Positions 40,320 through 47,967 of a stretch of 47,967 bases of DNA are shown piece by piece. Source of the DNA: Campylobacterota bacterium. GTDB lineage: Bacteria > Campylobacterota > Campylobacteria > Campylobacterales > Hydrogenimonadaceae. Location of the stretch: NCBI GenBank assembly GCA_013153475.1, contig JAADEJ010000055.1, forward strand, positions 1-47,967. Reading direction: 5' to 3'. A program made the translations under genes and the position numbers. The notes beneath the pieces were generated by a model. That model saw nothing but the letters and a program-made list of their open reading frames with translations. It was not told the origin of the DNA and searched no databases. Positions within the stretch are counted from its first letter, which is position 1; every line of letters begins with the position of its first letter.

Positions 40320-42187
40320 CGGCGGTTCTTCTCCCTCATTTTGATATAGACGTGCAGTATTTCCAGCGCCGCGGGGGTAACGCCGCTGATACGCCCGGCG
40401 GCGTCCAGCGTGGGCGGACGGATCCGCGAAAGCTTCTCTTTGATCTCGTTGCTCAGACCGGAAATGACCGAAAAATCCATATCCTCCGGAATCTTGACCG
40501 CCAGCATCTCGTGCATCTTCTCGATCTGCTCTTTCTGCTTTTGGATATATTTGTCATATTTTGCGTGAATCATCAACTGCTCTTTGACCTCATCGGGCCA
40601 CCCGGCCGTCTCGGGCAGGAGCGTCTCAAGCTTATCCATCGTAAAATCGGCCCGTCCCACAATCAGCTTCAACGGAGTTTTGTCGGTAATCTTTTGCAGT
40701 CCAAGCCTCTCCAAAAAGGCCAGGTTCTCCTTGGAAGGGGTCAAAAAACGCGTCTGCATCAAAGCGATCCCCTCCTCGATCAGGCGCCTCTTCTCTTTGA
40801 GCCTCTCAAATGTCGCCTCGTCAATCAGCCCCAGGCGGTGGCCGTACGCCATCAGCCGCACGTCAGCGTTATCTTCTCTGAGCATCAGCCGGTATTCGGC
40901 CCGGCTGGTAAACATTCGGTAGGGCTCCTGGGTCCCTTTGGTCACCAGATCGTCAATCAAGACGCCGATATAGGCCTCGTCACGCCCCAGCACAAAGGGG
41001 GCTTCGCCGCGAATGGCCAGCGCCGCGTTGATGCCGGCCATCAACCCCTGCGCCGCCGCCTCCTCATAACCGGTGGTACCGTTGATCTGCCCGGCGAAGT
41101 AGAGGCCGCCGATCTTTTTGGTCTCCAGGGTGTGCTTGAGCTCCGTGGGGTCCACATAATCGTACTCGATGGCGTAGCCGTAGCGCACGATACGGGCGTT
41201 CTCCATCCCCTCCACCGACCGAATCATCGCCTCCTGCACGTCGGTGGGCAAAGAGGTGCTCATGCCGTTAATATAGTACTCCGTCGCCTCCAGGGTCTGG
41301 GGCTCGACAAAAATATGGTGGCGCTCCTTGTCCCTGAAACGGTTGATCTTGTCTTCTATGCTGGGACAATAGCGGGGCCCCACCCCCTCGATCTGCCCGC
41401 TAAACAGGGGCGCGCGGTGGAAGTTGCCCTCGATGATGCGGTGGGTCGTCTCGTTGGTATAGGCGATATAGCAGGGCAGTTGTTTCGGGTTGAACGTCGC
41501 GCGGTCGGTACGGAAACTAAAGGGCCTGGGCGGCTCGTCACCGGGCTGGGGCTCCATTTTGGAGAAGTCGATGGATGTGCCGTCAATACGGGCACAGGTA
41601 CCGGTTTTGAGCCTGCCGACCCGAAAGCCCAGGGCTTTGAGATCCTCGGCCAACTCGGTCGCGGCAAACTCCCCGGCCCGCCCCGCCTCGCGGGTAACGT
41701 CGCCGATATGAATCACCCCACCCAGAAAGGTCCCGGTGGCCAGAATGACCGCCTCGGCCCCGAAACGCTCGCCCAGGTCGGTCACCACGCCCCGCACCCG
41801 GCCGTTTTCGACAATAAGACGATTGACCATATCCTGCCGGATATCCAGGTTGGGGGTATTTAAACAGACCGTCCGGGCGGCGATGCGGTAGCGGTCCATA
41901 TCAATCTGCGCCCGGCTTCCCCGTACCGCCGGCCCTTTGGTCTCGTTGAGCACGCGAAACTGTATGCCGGCTTTGTCGGTCAAAAGGCCCATCTCGCCCC
42001 CCAGGGCGTCCACCTCTTTGACCAGATGCCCCTTGGCCAGCCCGCCGATGGCCGGGTTGCAGCTCGCCGCGCCGATCTGCTCGGCCAGAATGGTGATCAT
42101 CAGGGTTTTCAGCCCCATCCGCGCCGGCGCCAGCGCCGCCTCGATTCCCGCGTGGCCGCCCCCGATAACGATAACGTCGTACTTCAT
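40316..42187 (-). CDS. mnmG: tRNA uridine-5-carboxymethylaminomethyl modification enzyme MnmG (GidA)
   Basis: A 623-residue FAD enzyme that, with MnmE, installs cmnm5 or nm5 at U34 of tRNA. The N-terminal FAD site is [46 protein letters not shown], the CARIDG region, and [20 protein letters not shown] are typical. The C-terminal end ([29 protein letters not shown]-like) is complete. An MnmC-like methyltransferase is encoded 5.5 kb away, at the right edge of the window. A TATAATC box is 44 bases upstream of its ATG. Confidence 0.97.
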   Translation of the reverse strand: MKYDVIVIGGGHAGIEAALAPARMGLKTLMITILAEQIGAASCNPAIGGLAKGHLVKEVDALGGEMGLLTDKAGIQFRVLNETKGPAVRGSRAQIDMDRYRIAARTVCLNTPNLDIRQDMVNRLIVENGRVRGVVTDLGERFGAEAVILATGTFLGGVIHIGDVTREAGRAGEFAATELAEDLKALGFRVGRLKTGTCARIDGTSIDFSKMEPQPGDEPPRPFSFRTDRATFNPKQLPCYIAYTNETTHRIIEGNFHRAPLFSGQIEGVGPRYCPSIEDKINRFRDKERHHIFVEPQTLEATEYYINGMSTSLPTDVQEAMIRSVEGMENARIVRYGYAIEYDYVDPTELKHTLETKKIGGLYFAGQINGTTGYEEAAAQGLMAGINAALAIRGEAPFVLGRDEAYIGVLIDDLVTKGTQEPYRMFTSRAEYRLMLREDNADVRLMAYGHRLGLIDEATFERLKEKRRLIEEGIALMQTRFLTPSKENLAFLERLGLQKITDKTPLKLIVGRADFTMDKLETLLPETAGWPDEVKEQLMIHAKYDKYIQKQKEQIEKMHEMLAVKIPEDMDFSVISGLSNEIKEKLSRIRPPTLDAAGRISGVTPAALEILHVYIKMREKNRR

Positions 42188-42230
42188 ACGTTCACTCTTT
42201 CCTTCGGTTTCCGTTCCAGGATAATCCCGG

Positions 42231-42236
42231 ATTATA
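42231..42236 (-). promoter_or_regulatory. Candidate -10 box (TATAATC) for mnmG
   Basis: GCTATAATC on the minus strand in the divergent gap between mnmG and the pseudo-receiver gene. No -35 match is visible. Confidence 0.4.
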
Positions 42237-42291
42237 GCTTTTTGAGTTTAAAAAAGATATGATATTGTCAACTTATAACGCAGGTAGGAAC

Positions 42292-43794
42292 GTGGAAGGG
42301 AAAATTGTCGTCTACTCCAGCGAAACGGGTCTTGGCAAGATCATCACGCCCCAGAAGAAGAAGTTCAACTTTACGGTGGACGACTGGGACGATTACGACA
42401 CCATGCCCACCGTCGGTCTTCCCATCCGCTTCACGCCCGACACCATCCACGCCCGACACGTCACGCCGGCCGAGGGGGAAAGCGCCTCCGCCGATTCCCG
42501 ACCCGCCGAAAATCCGCAAGACACAAAGGAACGCACCACACCGCCCGCCACTGCGACGGACGAGGAGACCCCTACCGAGGAGGCGCATGAACCGGAGGTG
42601 GATATCGAAACCACGATCCAGCTCCATTTCGACGACATTCTCAAAAAGATCGACGCGGACCGCGCCCTCCTGAACGAGACCCGGCGCCTCGACTTTCTGA
42701 AGATGCGCCGCTTTCTTGAAACCGCCTACAACAATCTCACCGAAATCGACCACCGTTTCGAAAACGTGTCGCTGACCGAAATCCGCAGGCAACTGACGGA
42801 CGCCTATGAAATTTACCGTCAGTTCAAAAAGCGAACCACCTACCTCTCCAAAGCCTACGAACAGGTCTTTTTGAACCGGCAGCGCCGCTACAAGGAGCTC
42901 CGCGCCAAAATCGAGATCAACAAAAACCGCATCGCGGCCCTGACCGACACCATCTCCCGTCATGAAAACGATGTCAAAGAGAAGGGCGAACGGCTCAAGA
43001 AACTCAAACCCCAAAGCGACGAAGCCCTCTACCTGACCAACGAGATCAAGATTCTCAAACGGGCCCTGGTCGACGCCATTCACGAAGTGGGAAAACTGAC
43101 CGAGGAGAACCGACTCTATGCCGAACTGCTCGACAGTTTCTACAAAGCCCATTACGACCGGTTCAAAAAACTCTTCACCGAGTTCGTCGAAACCCACGAA
43201 GCGCTGCTGAGAAAGGCGATGGATGTTCTGGCGTATCGTTTCGACGCGATGATGTGGGAGATGGCCAACCGATCCGAAGCGATTCAGCGTTTCTTTTTCG
43301 AAGCGGGCATTACCGACGAGTTCAGCTCCATCACCTACCTGAAGTACTACATCAAAACCCTCGACACTTCCAAACTCAACGAAGAAAACCGCCAACTGCT
43401 GGATCTGCTCAAATACCTGGAGGCCAAAAGCCGCTACCGCATTCTCTGCCTTGACGACGACAACGACTTTCTCTCGCTCATCAGGCAGGTCATCCACGAA
43501 ATCGACCGGGATATCAGCGTCATTCTGGCCGCGCGTCCCGAGCAGGCCGCCATCGACCTCAAATCGGGCCGTTTCGATATCGTCATTGTCAACCCCGAAA
43601 TACGCGGCATGGATGTCGATCACCTTTTGCGGATGATCAAGGAGCGGCTGCCGGAAGCGGAGGTGGCGTTTTTTGCCAAAAAGATCAATCGTACCCTGCT
43701 GCTCAAGGCCAAACAGCACAATATCGCGGCAATCATTCCCAAAACCCTCTCCAAAGAGGAACTGCATGATCAGTTTGTCCAATACCTGAAATAG
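42292..43794 (+). CDS. Cold-shock-like / coiled-coil / pseudo-receiver protein
   Basis: A 500-residue cytoplasmic protein in three parts. Residues about 1-55 look like a cold-shock/OB-type strand array (EGKIVVYSSETGLGKII, then KKKFNFTVDDW). A Pro/Thr/Glu-rich linker runs to about 105. A long helical region with coiled coil follows to about 375. Residues about 383-495 form a response-regulator receiver domain: acidic pocket Asp388-390 and conserved Lys484, but the phospho-acceptor Asp is replaced by Asn434 (VIVNPEIRGMD), and the switch Thr/Ser is missing. GTG at 42292 is chosen since the domain starts there and AGG lies 7 bases upstream; ATG at 42259 is possible. Function unknown. Confidence 0.75.
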   Translation: MEGKIVVYSSETGLGKIITPQKKKFNFTVDDWDDYDTMPTVGLPIRFTPDTIHARHVTPAEGESASADSRPAENPQDTKERTTPPATATDEETPTEEAHEPEVDIETTIQLHFDDILKKIDADRALLNETRRLDFLKMRRFLETAYNNLTEIDHRFENVSLTEIRRQLTDAYEIYRQFKKRTTYLSKAYEQVFLNRQRRYKELRAKIEINKNRIAALTDTISRHENDVKEKGERLKKLKPQSDEALYLTNEIKILKRALVDAIHEVGKLTEENRLYAELLDSFYKAHYDRFKKLFTEFVETHEALLRKAMDVLAYRFDAMMWEMANRSEAIQRFFFEAGITDEFSSITYLKYYIKTLDTSKLNEENRQLLDLLKYLEAKSRYRILCLDDDNDFLSLIRQVIHEIDRDISVILAARPEQAAIDLKSGRFDIVIVNPEIRGMDVDHLLRMIKERLPEAEVAFFAKKINRTLLLKAKQHNIAAIIPKTLSKEELHDQFVQYLK

Positions 43795-43802
43795 GAGCAA
43801 CG

Positions 43803-44420
43803 ATGTTTACCGGATTGATCAGGGAGATGGCCGACGTGCTCTCCTTCGCCAACAACATCCTGACCCTCAAAGCCCAATACCGTCCCAAAATCGGCGACTC
43901 CATCGCCGTCAACGGCGCCTGCCTGACCGTCGTGGAGAGAGGGGAAGGACGTTTCAGCGTGGAGCTGGCCGACGAAACACGGGCCGTCATCGCAACGGAA
44001 AACCTCAGGGGACGCGTTCATATCGAACCGGCTATGCAGATGGGCGACCGTTTCGAGGGGCACGTGGTACAGGGGCATATCGATACCGTCGGTACCGTCA
44101 AGACGATTACGCGGCTCACGAACGGCACCGAGTTTTATATCACCCTCGCGCAGCCCTATCTTCCCTACCTCATCCCCAAAGGCTCCGTCACCGTCGACGG
44201 CGTGAGCCTGACGGTCAACCGGGTGGATCAGGAGGGGTTTTTTCTCACACTCATTCCCCACACCATGCGCCACACCCTCTTCGGGGAATACCGCGTGGGG
44301 CGACGGGTCAATATCGAGACCGACCTGTTCGCCCGATACGTGGCGAGAATTCTCCAGGCCTCCGCATCCACGCGGCGACCCTCATGGGAAGAGATCGAAA
44401 AGATAGAGGCACTTTACTGA
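43803..44420 (+). CDS. ribE: Riboflavin synthase, alpha chain
   Basis: A 205-residue protein that dismutates two lumazines to riboflavin. Two lumazine-binding repeats are seen: MFTGLIREM with SIAVNGACLTVV and FEGHVVQGHIDTVGTV, and a second with GSVTVDGVSLTVN and IPHTMRHTLF. Length and motif order are standard. It lies 8 bases after the pseudo-receiver gene with GGAGCA before the ATG. Confidence 0.95.
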   Translation: MFTGLIREMADVLSFANNILTLKAQYRPKIGDSIAVNGACLTVVERGEGRFSVELADETRAVIATENLRGRVHIEPAMQMGDRFEGHVVQGHIDTVGTVKTITRLTNGTEFYITLAQPYLPYLIPKGSVTVDGVSLTVNRVDQEGFFLTLIPHTMRHTLFGEYRVGRRVNIETDLFARYVARILQASASTRRPSWEEIEKIEALY

Positions 44421-44440
44421 CAACAAAGAAAGGAGGTTTT

Positions 44441-44941
44441 ATGCGACTTTTTCTCGGTAGTTTCGCCGCCGTCCCCGACGCCGCGAAAATCGTGGAACAC
44501 TTTTCACCCTATTTCGATATGCGCCCCACACCGCCGCGCAATTTTCACCTGACCTGGTATTTCCTGGGCGAACACCCCTCTCCGGCCCCTTTTATCGACC
44601 GCCTCAGGGAGCTTGACATGATTCCCCGGCTTCCCCTTCCCCTGCACACCGTCGATCTTTTCGATCGGGACAATCCCCGGATTCTCCATGTCGCCCCCAC
44701 GGAAACGATCCCCAAAATCCTCCACGAAAAGATTGCGATACTGCTGGGTCTCAAACCCGACGAGCGCTTCAGACCCCATGTCACCCTGGCCCGCATCGAC
44801 AAAATCAAAGCCGACGGATGGCGGGAAGCCCTTGCCGATCTCAAAGGGTTGGAACTGGGACAGATCGAATCGACCATCTACCTGATCGAGAGCCGTTTGA
44901 CCCCCGACGGGCCCGTTTACCTTCCCATCGAGGCTTTTTGA
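44441..44941 (+). CDS. thpR: RNA 2',3'-cyclic phosphodiesterase (2H/LigT family)
   Basis: A 166-residue 2H phosphoesterase with both catalytic motifs, HLTWYFLG (about residues 34-41) and HVTLARI (about 110-116). The family opens 2',3'-cyclic phosphates on RNA ends. ATG at 44441 is chosen because AAAGGAGG lies just upstream; the longer frame from 44384 runs through ribE. Its stop overlaps the cupin start by 1 base (TGATG). Confidence 0.9.
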   Translation: MRLFLGSFAAVPDAAKIVEHFSPYFDMRPTPPRNFHLTWYFLGEHPSPAPFIDRLRELDMIPRLPLPLHTVDLFDRDNPRILHVAPTETIPKILHEKIAILLGLKPDERFRPHVTLARIDKIKADGWREALADLKGLELGQIESTIYLIESRLTPDGPVYLPIEAF

Positions 44942-45255
44942 TGCTTGTCAACCTGTTTGACGAGCTCCCCGTACCCGAAACGGGGGAGACGTTCAAAAAA
45001 CTCCTGGGCTCCCAAACGTGTCGCATCGAACTGATTGTCAGCTCCGACACCCCGGAGCCGGTTTTGTACGACCAGGAGGAGGATGAGGCCGTTTTGCTCA
45101 TAGAGGGGGGCGCGACCCTCTGGATGGACGGCCGCAGCGTCTCGTTGAGCCCGGGAGATTTTCTACTCATTCCCGCCCATACGCCCCACCGGGTCGTCCA
45201 GACGCTACCCGGCACCCGCTGGCTGGCTATTTTTAGCGGGGAGCGCCTATGCTGA
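44941..45255 (+). CDS. Cupin-fold protein of unknown function
   Basis: A 104-residue single cupin domain. The two cupin motifs are recognisable: EDEAVLLIEGGATLWMDG (motif 1, divergent) and SPGDFLLIPAHTPHRVVQT (motif 2, with His). A metal site like those of phosphomannose isomerase and RmlC relatives is possible, but motif 1 lacks the usual HxH pair, so function is open. It starts at the ATG overlapping the thpR stop and overlaps the next gene by 7 bases. Confidence 0.8.
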   Translation: MLVNLFDELPVPETGETFKKLLGSQTCRIELIVSSDTPEPVLYDQEEDEAVLLIEGGATLWMDGRSVSLSPGDFLLIPAHTPHRVVQTLPGTRWLAIFSGERLC

Positions 45256-45515
45256 CCCCCAAAGCGGCGGCGCTGAAATACCGTATGCATGAAGACCGCG
45301 CACCCAAAATCGTGGCCTCAGGCAAAGGGGAGATCGCGTTGAAAATCATTGAGAAAGCCAAAGCCTACGACGTGCCGCTCTTTCAAAACGAGGCCCTGGC
45401 CGACGCCCTTTTAAAACAGAAGGTCGACACCACCATCGACCCCCAGCTCTTCCAGGCGGTGGCGGAGGTCTTCGTGTGGCTGATGAAAAGCGAAGAGAAA
45501 GCCCGCCTCTCCTAA
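45249..45515 (+). CDS. FlhB C-terminal-like protein (FlhX/HrcU-type)
   Basis: An 88-residue protein resembling only the C-terminal cytoplasmic domain of the flagellar export switch FlhB (RAPKIVASGKGEIALKIIEKAKAYDVPLFQNEALADALL). It lacks the membrane part and has no NPTH autocleavage site. Such solitary proteins can partly replace the C-terminal part of FlhB in other bacteria; whether this one does is not known. No other flagellar gene is visible in the window. Its stop overlaps that of the convergent AMMECR1 gene. Confidence 0.8.
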   Translation: MLTPKAAALKYRMHEDRAPKIVASGKGEIALKIIEKAKAYDVPLFQNEALADALLKQKVDTTIDPQLFQAVAEVFVWLMKSEEKARLS

Positions 45516-46063
45516 GCCTCTTTGAATTTTTGCACCCGGTAAACCCAGATATCGGGATGGGCTTTGAGGCAATCGGCGGGCAGGCCGGCCTTGAGACAAA
45601 GATGGCCGAAGAAGAGATCAAAATCGTTAAGCTCCTCCCACACCTGGGGCAAAAAGGTGGCCTGACTGCCGCCAAGACGCAGGATCACCCCGTCTTCGCC
45701 GGGTACGATTTTATCTCTCAAATCCGCCTCGTCCCTATAGGCAAGCGGATGGGGCACACTCAAAAGCGACACCTCCACCGCCGTCTTTTCAAACTCCTCG
45801 ACCGACAAAGGGGCGAACCTGGGGTCCGAAAAGGCCGCCGCCCTGGCGTTGGCCACCAGATCGTCAATGAGCGGCCGATGGGGCACGATGGAGCCGATGC
45901 ATCCTCTTAGCCTGCCCCCCAGCGTCAGTGTCACGAAGGTGGCCCGCTCTTTGGCCAGTTCGGGATCTTCGGCTTTAAGCGCCTCGGTATCGACGGGCGG
46001 ATTCAGCCCAAATTCGGCGCCAATGGCCTCTTTGGCGTAAGCGATCAGTTGCGATCCGTCCAT
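45512..46063 (-). CDS. AMMECR1-domain protein
   Basis: A 183-residue protein of the AMMECR1 family, with the highly conserved LRGCIGSI motif (about 52-59), DPRFAPLSVEEFEKTAVEVSLLS, GVILRLGGSQATFLPQVWEEL and a C-terminal WVYRV. Family members often sit next to a MEMO-like and a radical-SAM gene, but neither is adjacent. Their biochemical role is not established. It shares 4 bases with the convergent FlhB-like gene. Confidence 0.9.
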   Translation of the reverse strand: MDGSQLIAYAKEAIGAEFGLNPPVDTEALKAEDPELAKERATFVTLTLGGRLRGCIGSIVPHRPLIDDLVANARAAAFSDPRFAPLSVEEFEKTAVEVSLLSVPHPLAYRDEADLRDKIVPGEDGVILRLGGSQATFLPQVWEELNDFDLFFGHLCLKAGLPADCLKAHPDIWVYRVQKFKEA

Positions 46064-46066
46064 TTT

Positions 46067-47701
46067 CTACTCCTTTACCTGCACAATACCCCGCTCACCG
46101 ACGGCGGCCAACGGCGTGCCGTCGGGTAAAAAGCGCAATCGCCATACGCTTCCAACGGGGTAACTTTTTAAATAACGCCAACCGCAACCGTAGACCCGCA
46201 CCTCCTTTTTTGCGGGTAACCACAAGCGCCCCTTATCTGTCGTCAGGTTCTGGGGCGCCGCGGCGCTGATGCTTTGGATATGGCCCAAGTTGCCCACATA
46301 TCCCGCTCTCATCCAACGGTTTTCGGAGGCTTTCAAAAGGGCGATCCTTTTGCCTTGCCGCGCCACGGCGTGCCAAACGCCGCCGCATGACGCCAGGGCC
46401 ATCACCCCTTTGGGCGGGCGGGGCGGCCGGCATACCACTTGACTTGGCTTCTTGTCACATTCTACCAAACCCTTTCGCGTGGCGACCCGTACATGATCTC
46501 CCACAATTCGCAGATCCCTGGCGTAGTTGTTGCGCAACCAGCCGATGACGGGCATCTTTTCGATCTTCCCGTCCCGTAAATCGGCCGCGCGCAATCCGCC
46601 GTAACCGCACGCCATATACAAATACCCATCTTGCGCCTGCCAATCCTTTAACTCCTCTACGGCAAAAGGAACCGCCTGTTCCTTAATCCATCGCCCCTTC
46701 TCAAACCGCCCCACATAGAGCCGCCGCCTCCGGCCGATCTCGGGCCGACCGGCGGTTATGATCCGATCGCCCACCCCGATCACCCGAAACGCTTCCATGG
46801 CCCACAACGTTTTGTCATAAACCCATCGCCCGCCTCGGCGACGCCACAGCTCCAGTCCCCGATTTTGGTCGGCTACCGCCACGGTCGTTTGAGAAAGCGG
46901 CCAAAGATCGACGCTCTTTCCGGCAAGCCGAAAACGCCACCGATCAAGGGCCGCCCGATCGTTCAAGCCCATCAATAGATCCTCGCGCAACGCGTTATCG
47001 GGCTCTTTGTCGCACCACCGGGGATGGCGCTTTATAATGGCTTTGGCCGTCTTTTCATAATCTTCGTCGCCGGGATCGTAACGCCACTCTCTCGCCTCGG
47101 CCCTTTCGGCCTCCGTCAACGTCGTCACGCCGGCACGGCGCAGGAGGGCCCGAAGGCGGTAGGCTTCACGCCAGTTTGCGCCGTGGGCCTCTACCCCTTT
47201 CTCGATACAGACCGATGCGAACGCGCGAAGCAAGGGATGGGTATCGAGATTTTGACGGTAGAGCTTCGCGGCGGGTAAAACCCCCAGCCGATCGGCCTCC
47301 CTGAATGCCCTGTGTAACGAGGGGTAGTAGTCGGGCGCTTGCCTCTTTCTGGCCCAATAGACCGCCTTAAAACCGCCGTTTGGCGCAAAAAGCGCATAGA
47401 GCAATACCGCTACGCCCGCAAAGTAAAACCCCACCGCCGCCATCCCCAAAGGACCCAAACGCCGGCGGTAGGTCAAAGCCCCCATACTGACGCCTATGAG
47501 GGCGATCAACCCCATCGCCAGATGGGGAATAAACCCGTAAATGCCGTACACCAACAACAAACCGCCCGCCGCATCGCCCGAGTAATCCCAACCGCTGATG
47601 GCACCGACCCACCAAAAGAGGCCAAAAGCCGCCAACAACGTGGCGTAACCCAACAGTAACATCCCCCAAAAAAGAGGATACCCGCCGGGCGGTTTCATCA
47701 T
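46067..47701 (-). CDS. Membrane protein with propeller-like C-terminal domain, function unknown
   Basis: A 544-residue protein. The N-terminus has four membrane helices (about 9-30, 44-65, 68-88 and 84-104 approximately). After a helical region (LRAFASVCIEKGVEAHGANWREAYRLRALLR) comes a C-terminal half from about 230 with repeated four-strand units (SVDLWPLSQTTVAVADQNRGLELWRRRG; FRVIGVGDRIITAGR; DGYLYMACGYGGLRAADLRDG; VRVATRKGLVECDKK), suggesting a beta-propeller. I recognise no named family. The start ATG overlaps the previous stop (ATGA), so it is coupled to the tRNA methyltransferase gene. Confidence 0.55.
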   Translation of the reverse strand: MMKPPGGYPLFWGMLLLGYATLLAAFGLFWWVGAISGWDYSGDAAGGLLLVYGIYGFIPHLAMGLIALIGVSMGALTYRRRLGPLGMAAVGFYFAGVAVLLYALFAPNGGFKAVYWARKRQAPDYYPSLHRAFREADRLGVLPAAKLYRQNLDTHPLLRAFASVCIEKGVEAHGANWREAYRLRALLRRAGVTTLTEAERAEAREWRYDPGDEDYEKTAKAIIKRHPRWCDKEPDNALREDLLMGLNDRAALDRWRFRLAGKSVDLWPLSQTTVAVADQNRGLELWRRRGGRWVYDKTLWAMEAFRVIGVGDRIITAGRPEIGRRRRLYVGRFEKGRWIKEQAVPFAVEELKDWQAQDGYLYMACGYGGLRAADLRDGKIEKMPVIGWLRNNYARDLRIVGDHVRVATRKGLVECDKKPSQVVCRPPRPPKGVMALASCGGVWHAVARQGKRIALLKASENRWMRAGYVGNLGHIQSISAAAPQNLTTDKGRLWLPAKKEVRVYGCGWRYLKSYPVGSVWRLRFLPDGTPLAAVGERGIVQVKE

Positions 47702-47967
47702 CTTCCAAACGCTTTATCAAACAGTGGCGCGGCCTGGGGATTGCGCAGCTTTTTCAGCGCCATATCAATAGGCTTGAGGGGCAGATCGTCCCTTAACGAC
47801 GCGATCGTGCCGCTGCGCACCCCGCCTTCGGGCGGCTCATAGACAAACAGACCGTTTTCCACCATCCCCATGCGCACCGGCGTGGCGCTGGAGTAGGTGG
47901 TAACAACGGCATCGGAATTTAGTCTCGCAACCAACTCGGCAAAATACTCTTTGGTCCAGAGCAGGGG
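47698..47967 (-). CDS. MnmC-like SAM-dependent tRNA U34 methyltransferase, C-terminal part (5' end outside window)
   Basis: The frame is open from the right edge to TGA at 47698; the 89 visible residues (PLLWTKEYFAELVARLNSDA, then VVTTYSSATPVRMGMVENGL) match the C-terminal portion of MnmC domain methyltransferases, where LW..EFF.EL and TYS.A.PVR and G.R.GT.A are conserved. The family makes mnm5 at tRNA U34 after MnmG/MnmE. The internal TTG at 47934 is not a real start. Only the C-terminal part is seen; the oxidase domain of full MnmC may be absent. Confidence 0.75.
   Translation of the reverse strand, partial: PLLWTKEYFAELVARLNSDAVVTTYSSATPVRMGMVENGLFVYEPPEGGVRSGTIASLRDDLPLKPIDMALKKLRNPQAAPLFDKAFGR

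Noticed and set aside
40352-41863. A 503-codon + strand frame over mnmG
   Set aside because: Antisense shadow of the complete MnmG reading frame.
42268-43800. A 510-codon - strand frame over the pseudo-receiver gene
   Set aside because: The + strand has the domain structure; the antisense product is Phe/Val/Asp-rich and has no recognisable fold.

Overview
The window (about 48 kb, gene-dense, roughly 55-60% GC by eye) looks like the chromosome of a GC-rich member of the Campylobacterota (Epsilonproteobacteria). The pointers are the paired DUF2393-type membrane proteins behind hisIE, the compact petABC cytochrome bc1 operon with a diheme c1, the solitary FlhB-C-terminal-like protein, and pseudopilin leaders of the type seen in Sulfurimonas/Sulfurovum/Nitratifractor relatives. 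The genus cannot be fixed from sequence alone. I saw no tRNA, rRNA, CRISPR, insertion sequence or attachment site, and no gene-free stretch longer than 300 bases; the longest is the 279-base divergent promoter region at 15675-15953.

Layout. 1-2121 (+): end of an SPFH/prohibitin protein, hisIE and two DUF2393-type membrane proteins, closed by a terminator shared with a convergent radical-SAM gene. 2148-7048 (-): radical-SAM gene, then a trxA / thioredoxin-like membrane protein / trxB / dapB / purF operon. 7123-15674 (-): rpmE, rsmI, rlmB, a RodZ-like protein, a periplasmic protein, an AlaC-type aminotransferase, homoserine dehydrogenase, a solitary cysteine-type formate dehydrogenase and a YraN protein. 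15954-16891 (+): two type IV pilins. 16895-32614 (-): a complete MSHA-type (mannose-sensitive haemagglutinin) type IV pilus locus of at least fourteen genes, mostly joined by 4-base stop/start overlaps. It begins with a giant MshQ-like adhesin of 1468 residues and ends with a previously uncalled 31-residue membrane peptide. 32624-36605 (-): rsmE, a membrane protein, a lipoprotein cytochrome c, and moaA-queE-queD. 36704-39395 (-): petABC with a strong promoter and terminator. 39465-42187 (-): a GT-B-like protein and mnmG. 42292-45515 (+): a cold-shock-like/coiled-coil/pseudo-receiver protein, ribE, thpR, a cupin and an FlhB-like protein. 45512-47967 (-): an AMMECR1 protein, a membrane propeller-like protein and the end of an MnmC-like tRNA methyltransferase.

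How the genes work together. The centrepiece is the pilus locus. MshE carries a tandem MshEN motif of the kind known to bind cyclic di-GMP, so extension is probably under second-messenger control. MshL (secretin), MshI/J/K (alignment complex), MshG (platform), MshM and MshN form the machine. Four minor pseudopilins and the MshQ-like protein probably form the tip, and the two convergent pilins are candidate shaft subunits. The MshQ-like protein is a mosaic: a strikingly AT-rich N-terminal half encodes about 17 coils of a right-handed beta-helix, followed by LamG-like and DUF6701-like modules of normal composition. This suggests an exchangeable adhesive head on a conserved pilus tip. The rest of the window is mainly core metabolism, respiration and tRNA/rRNA modification.

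The most interesting candidates for something undescribed are the chimeric beta-helix MshQ, the 31-residue membrane peptide, the cold-shock-like/coiled-coil/pseudo-receiver protein, and the thioredoxin-like membrane protein between trxA and trxB.
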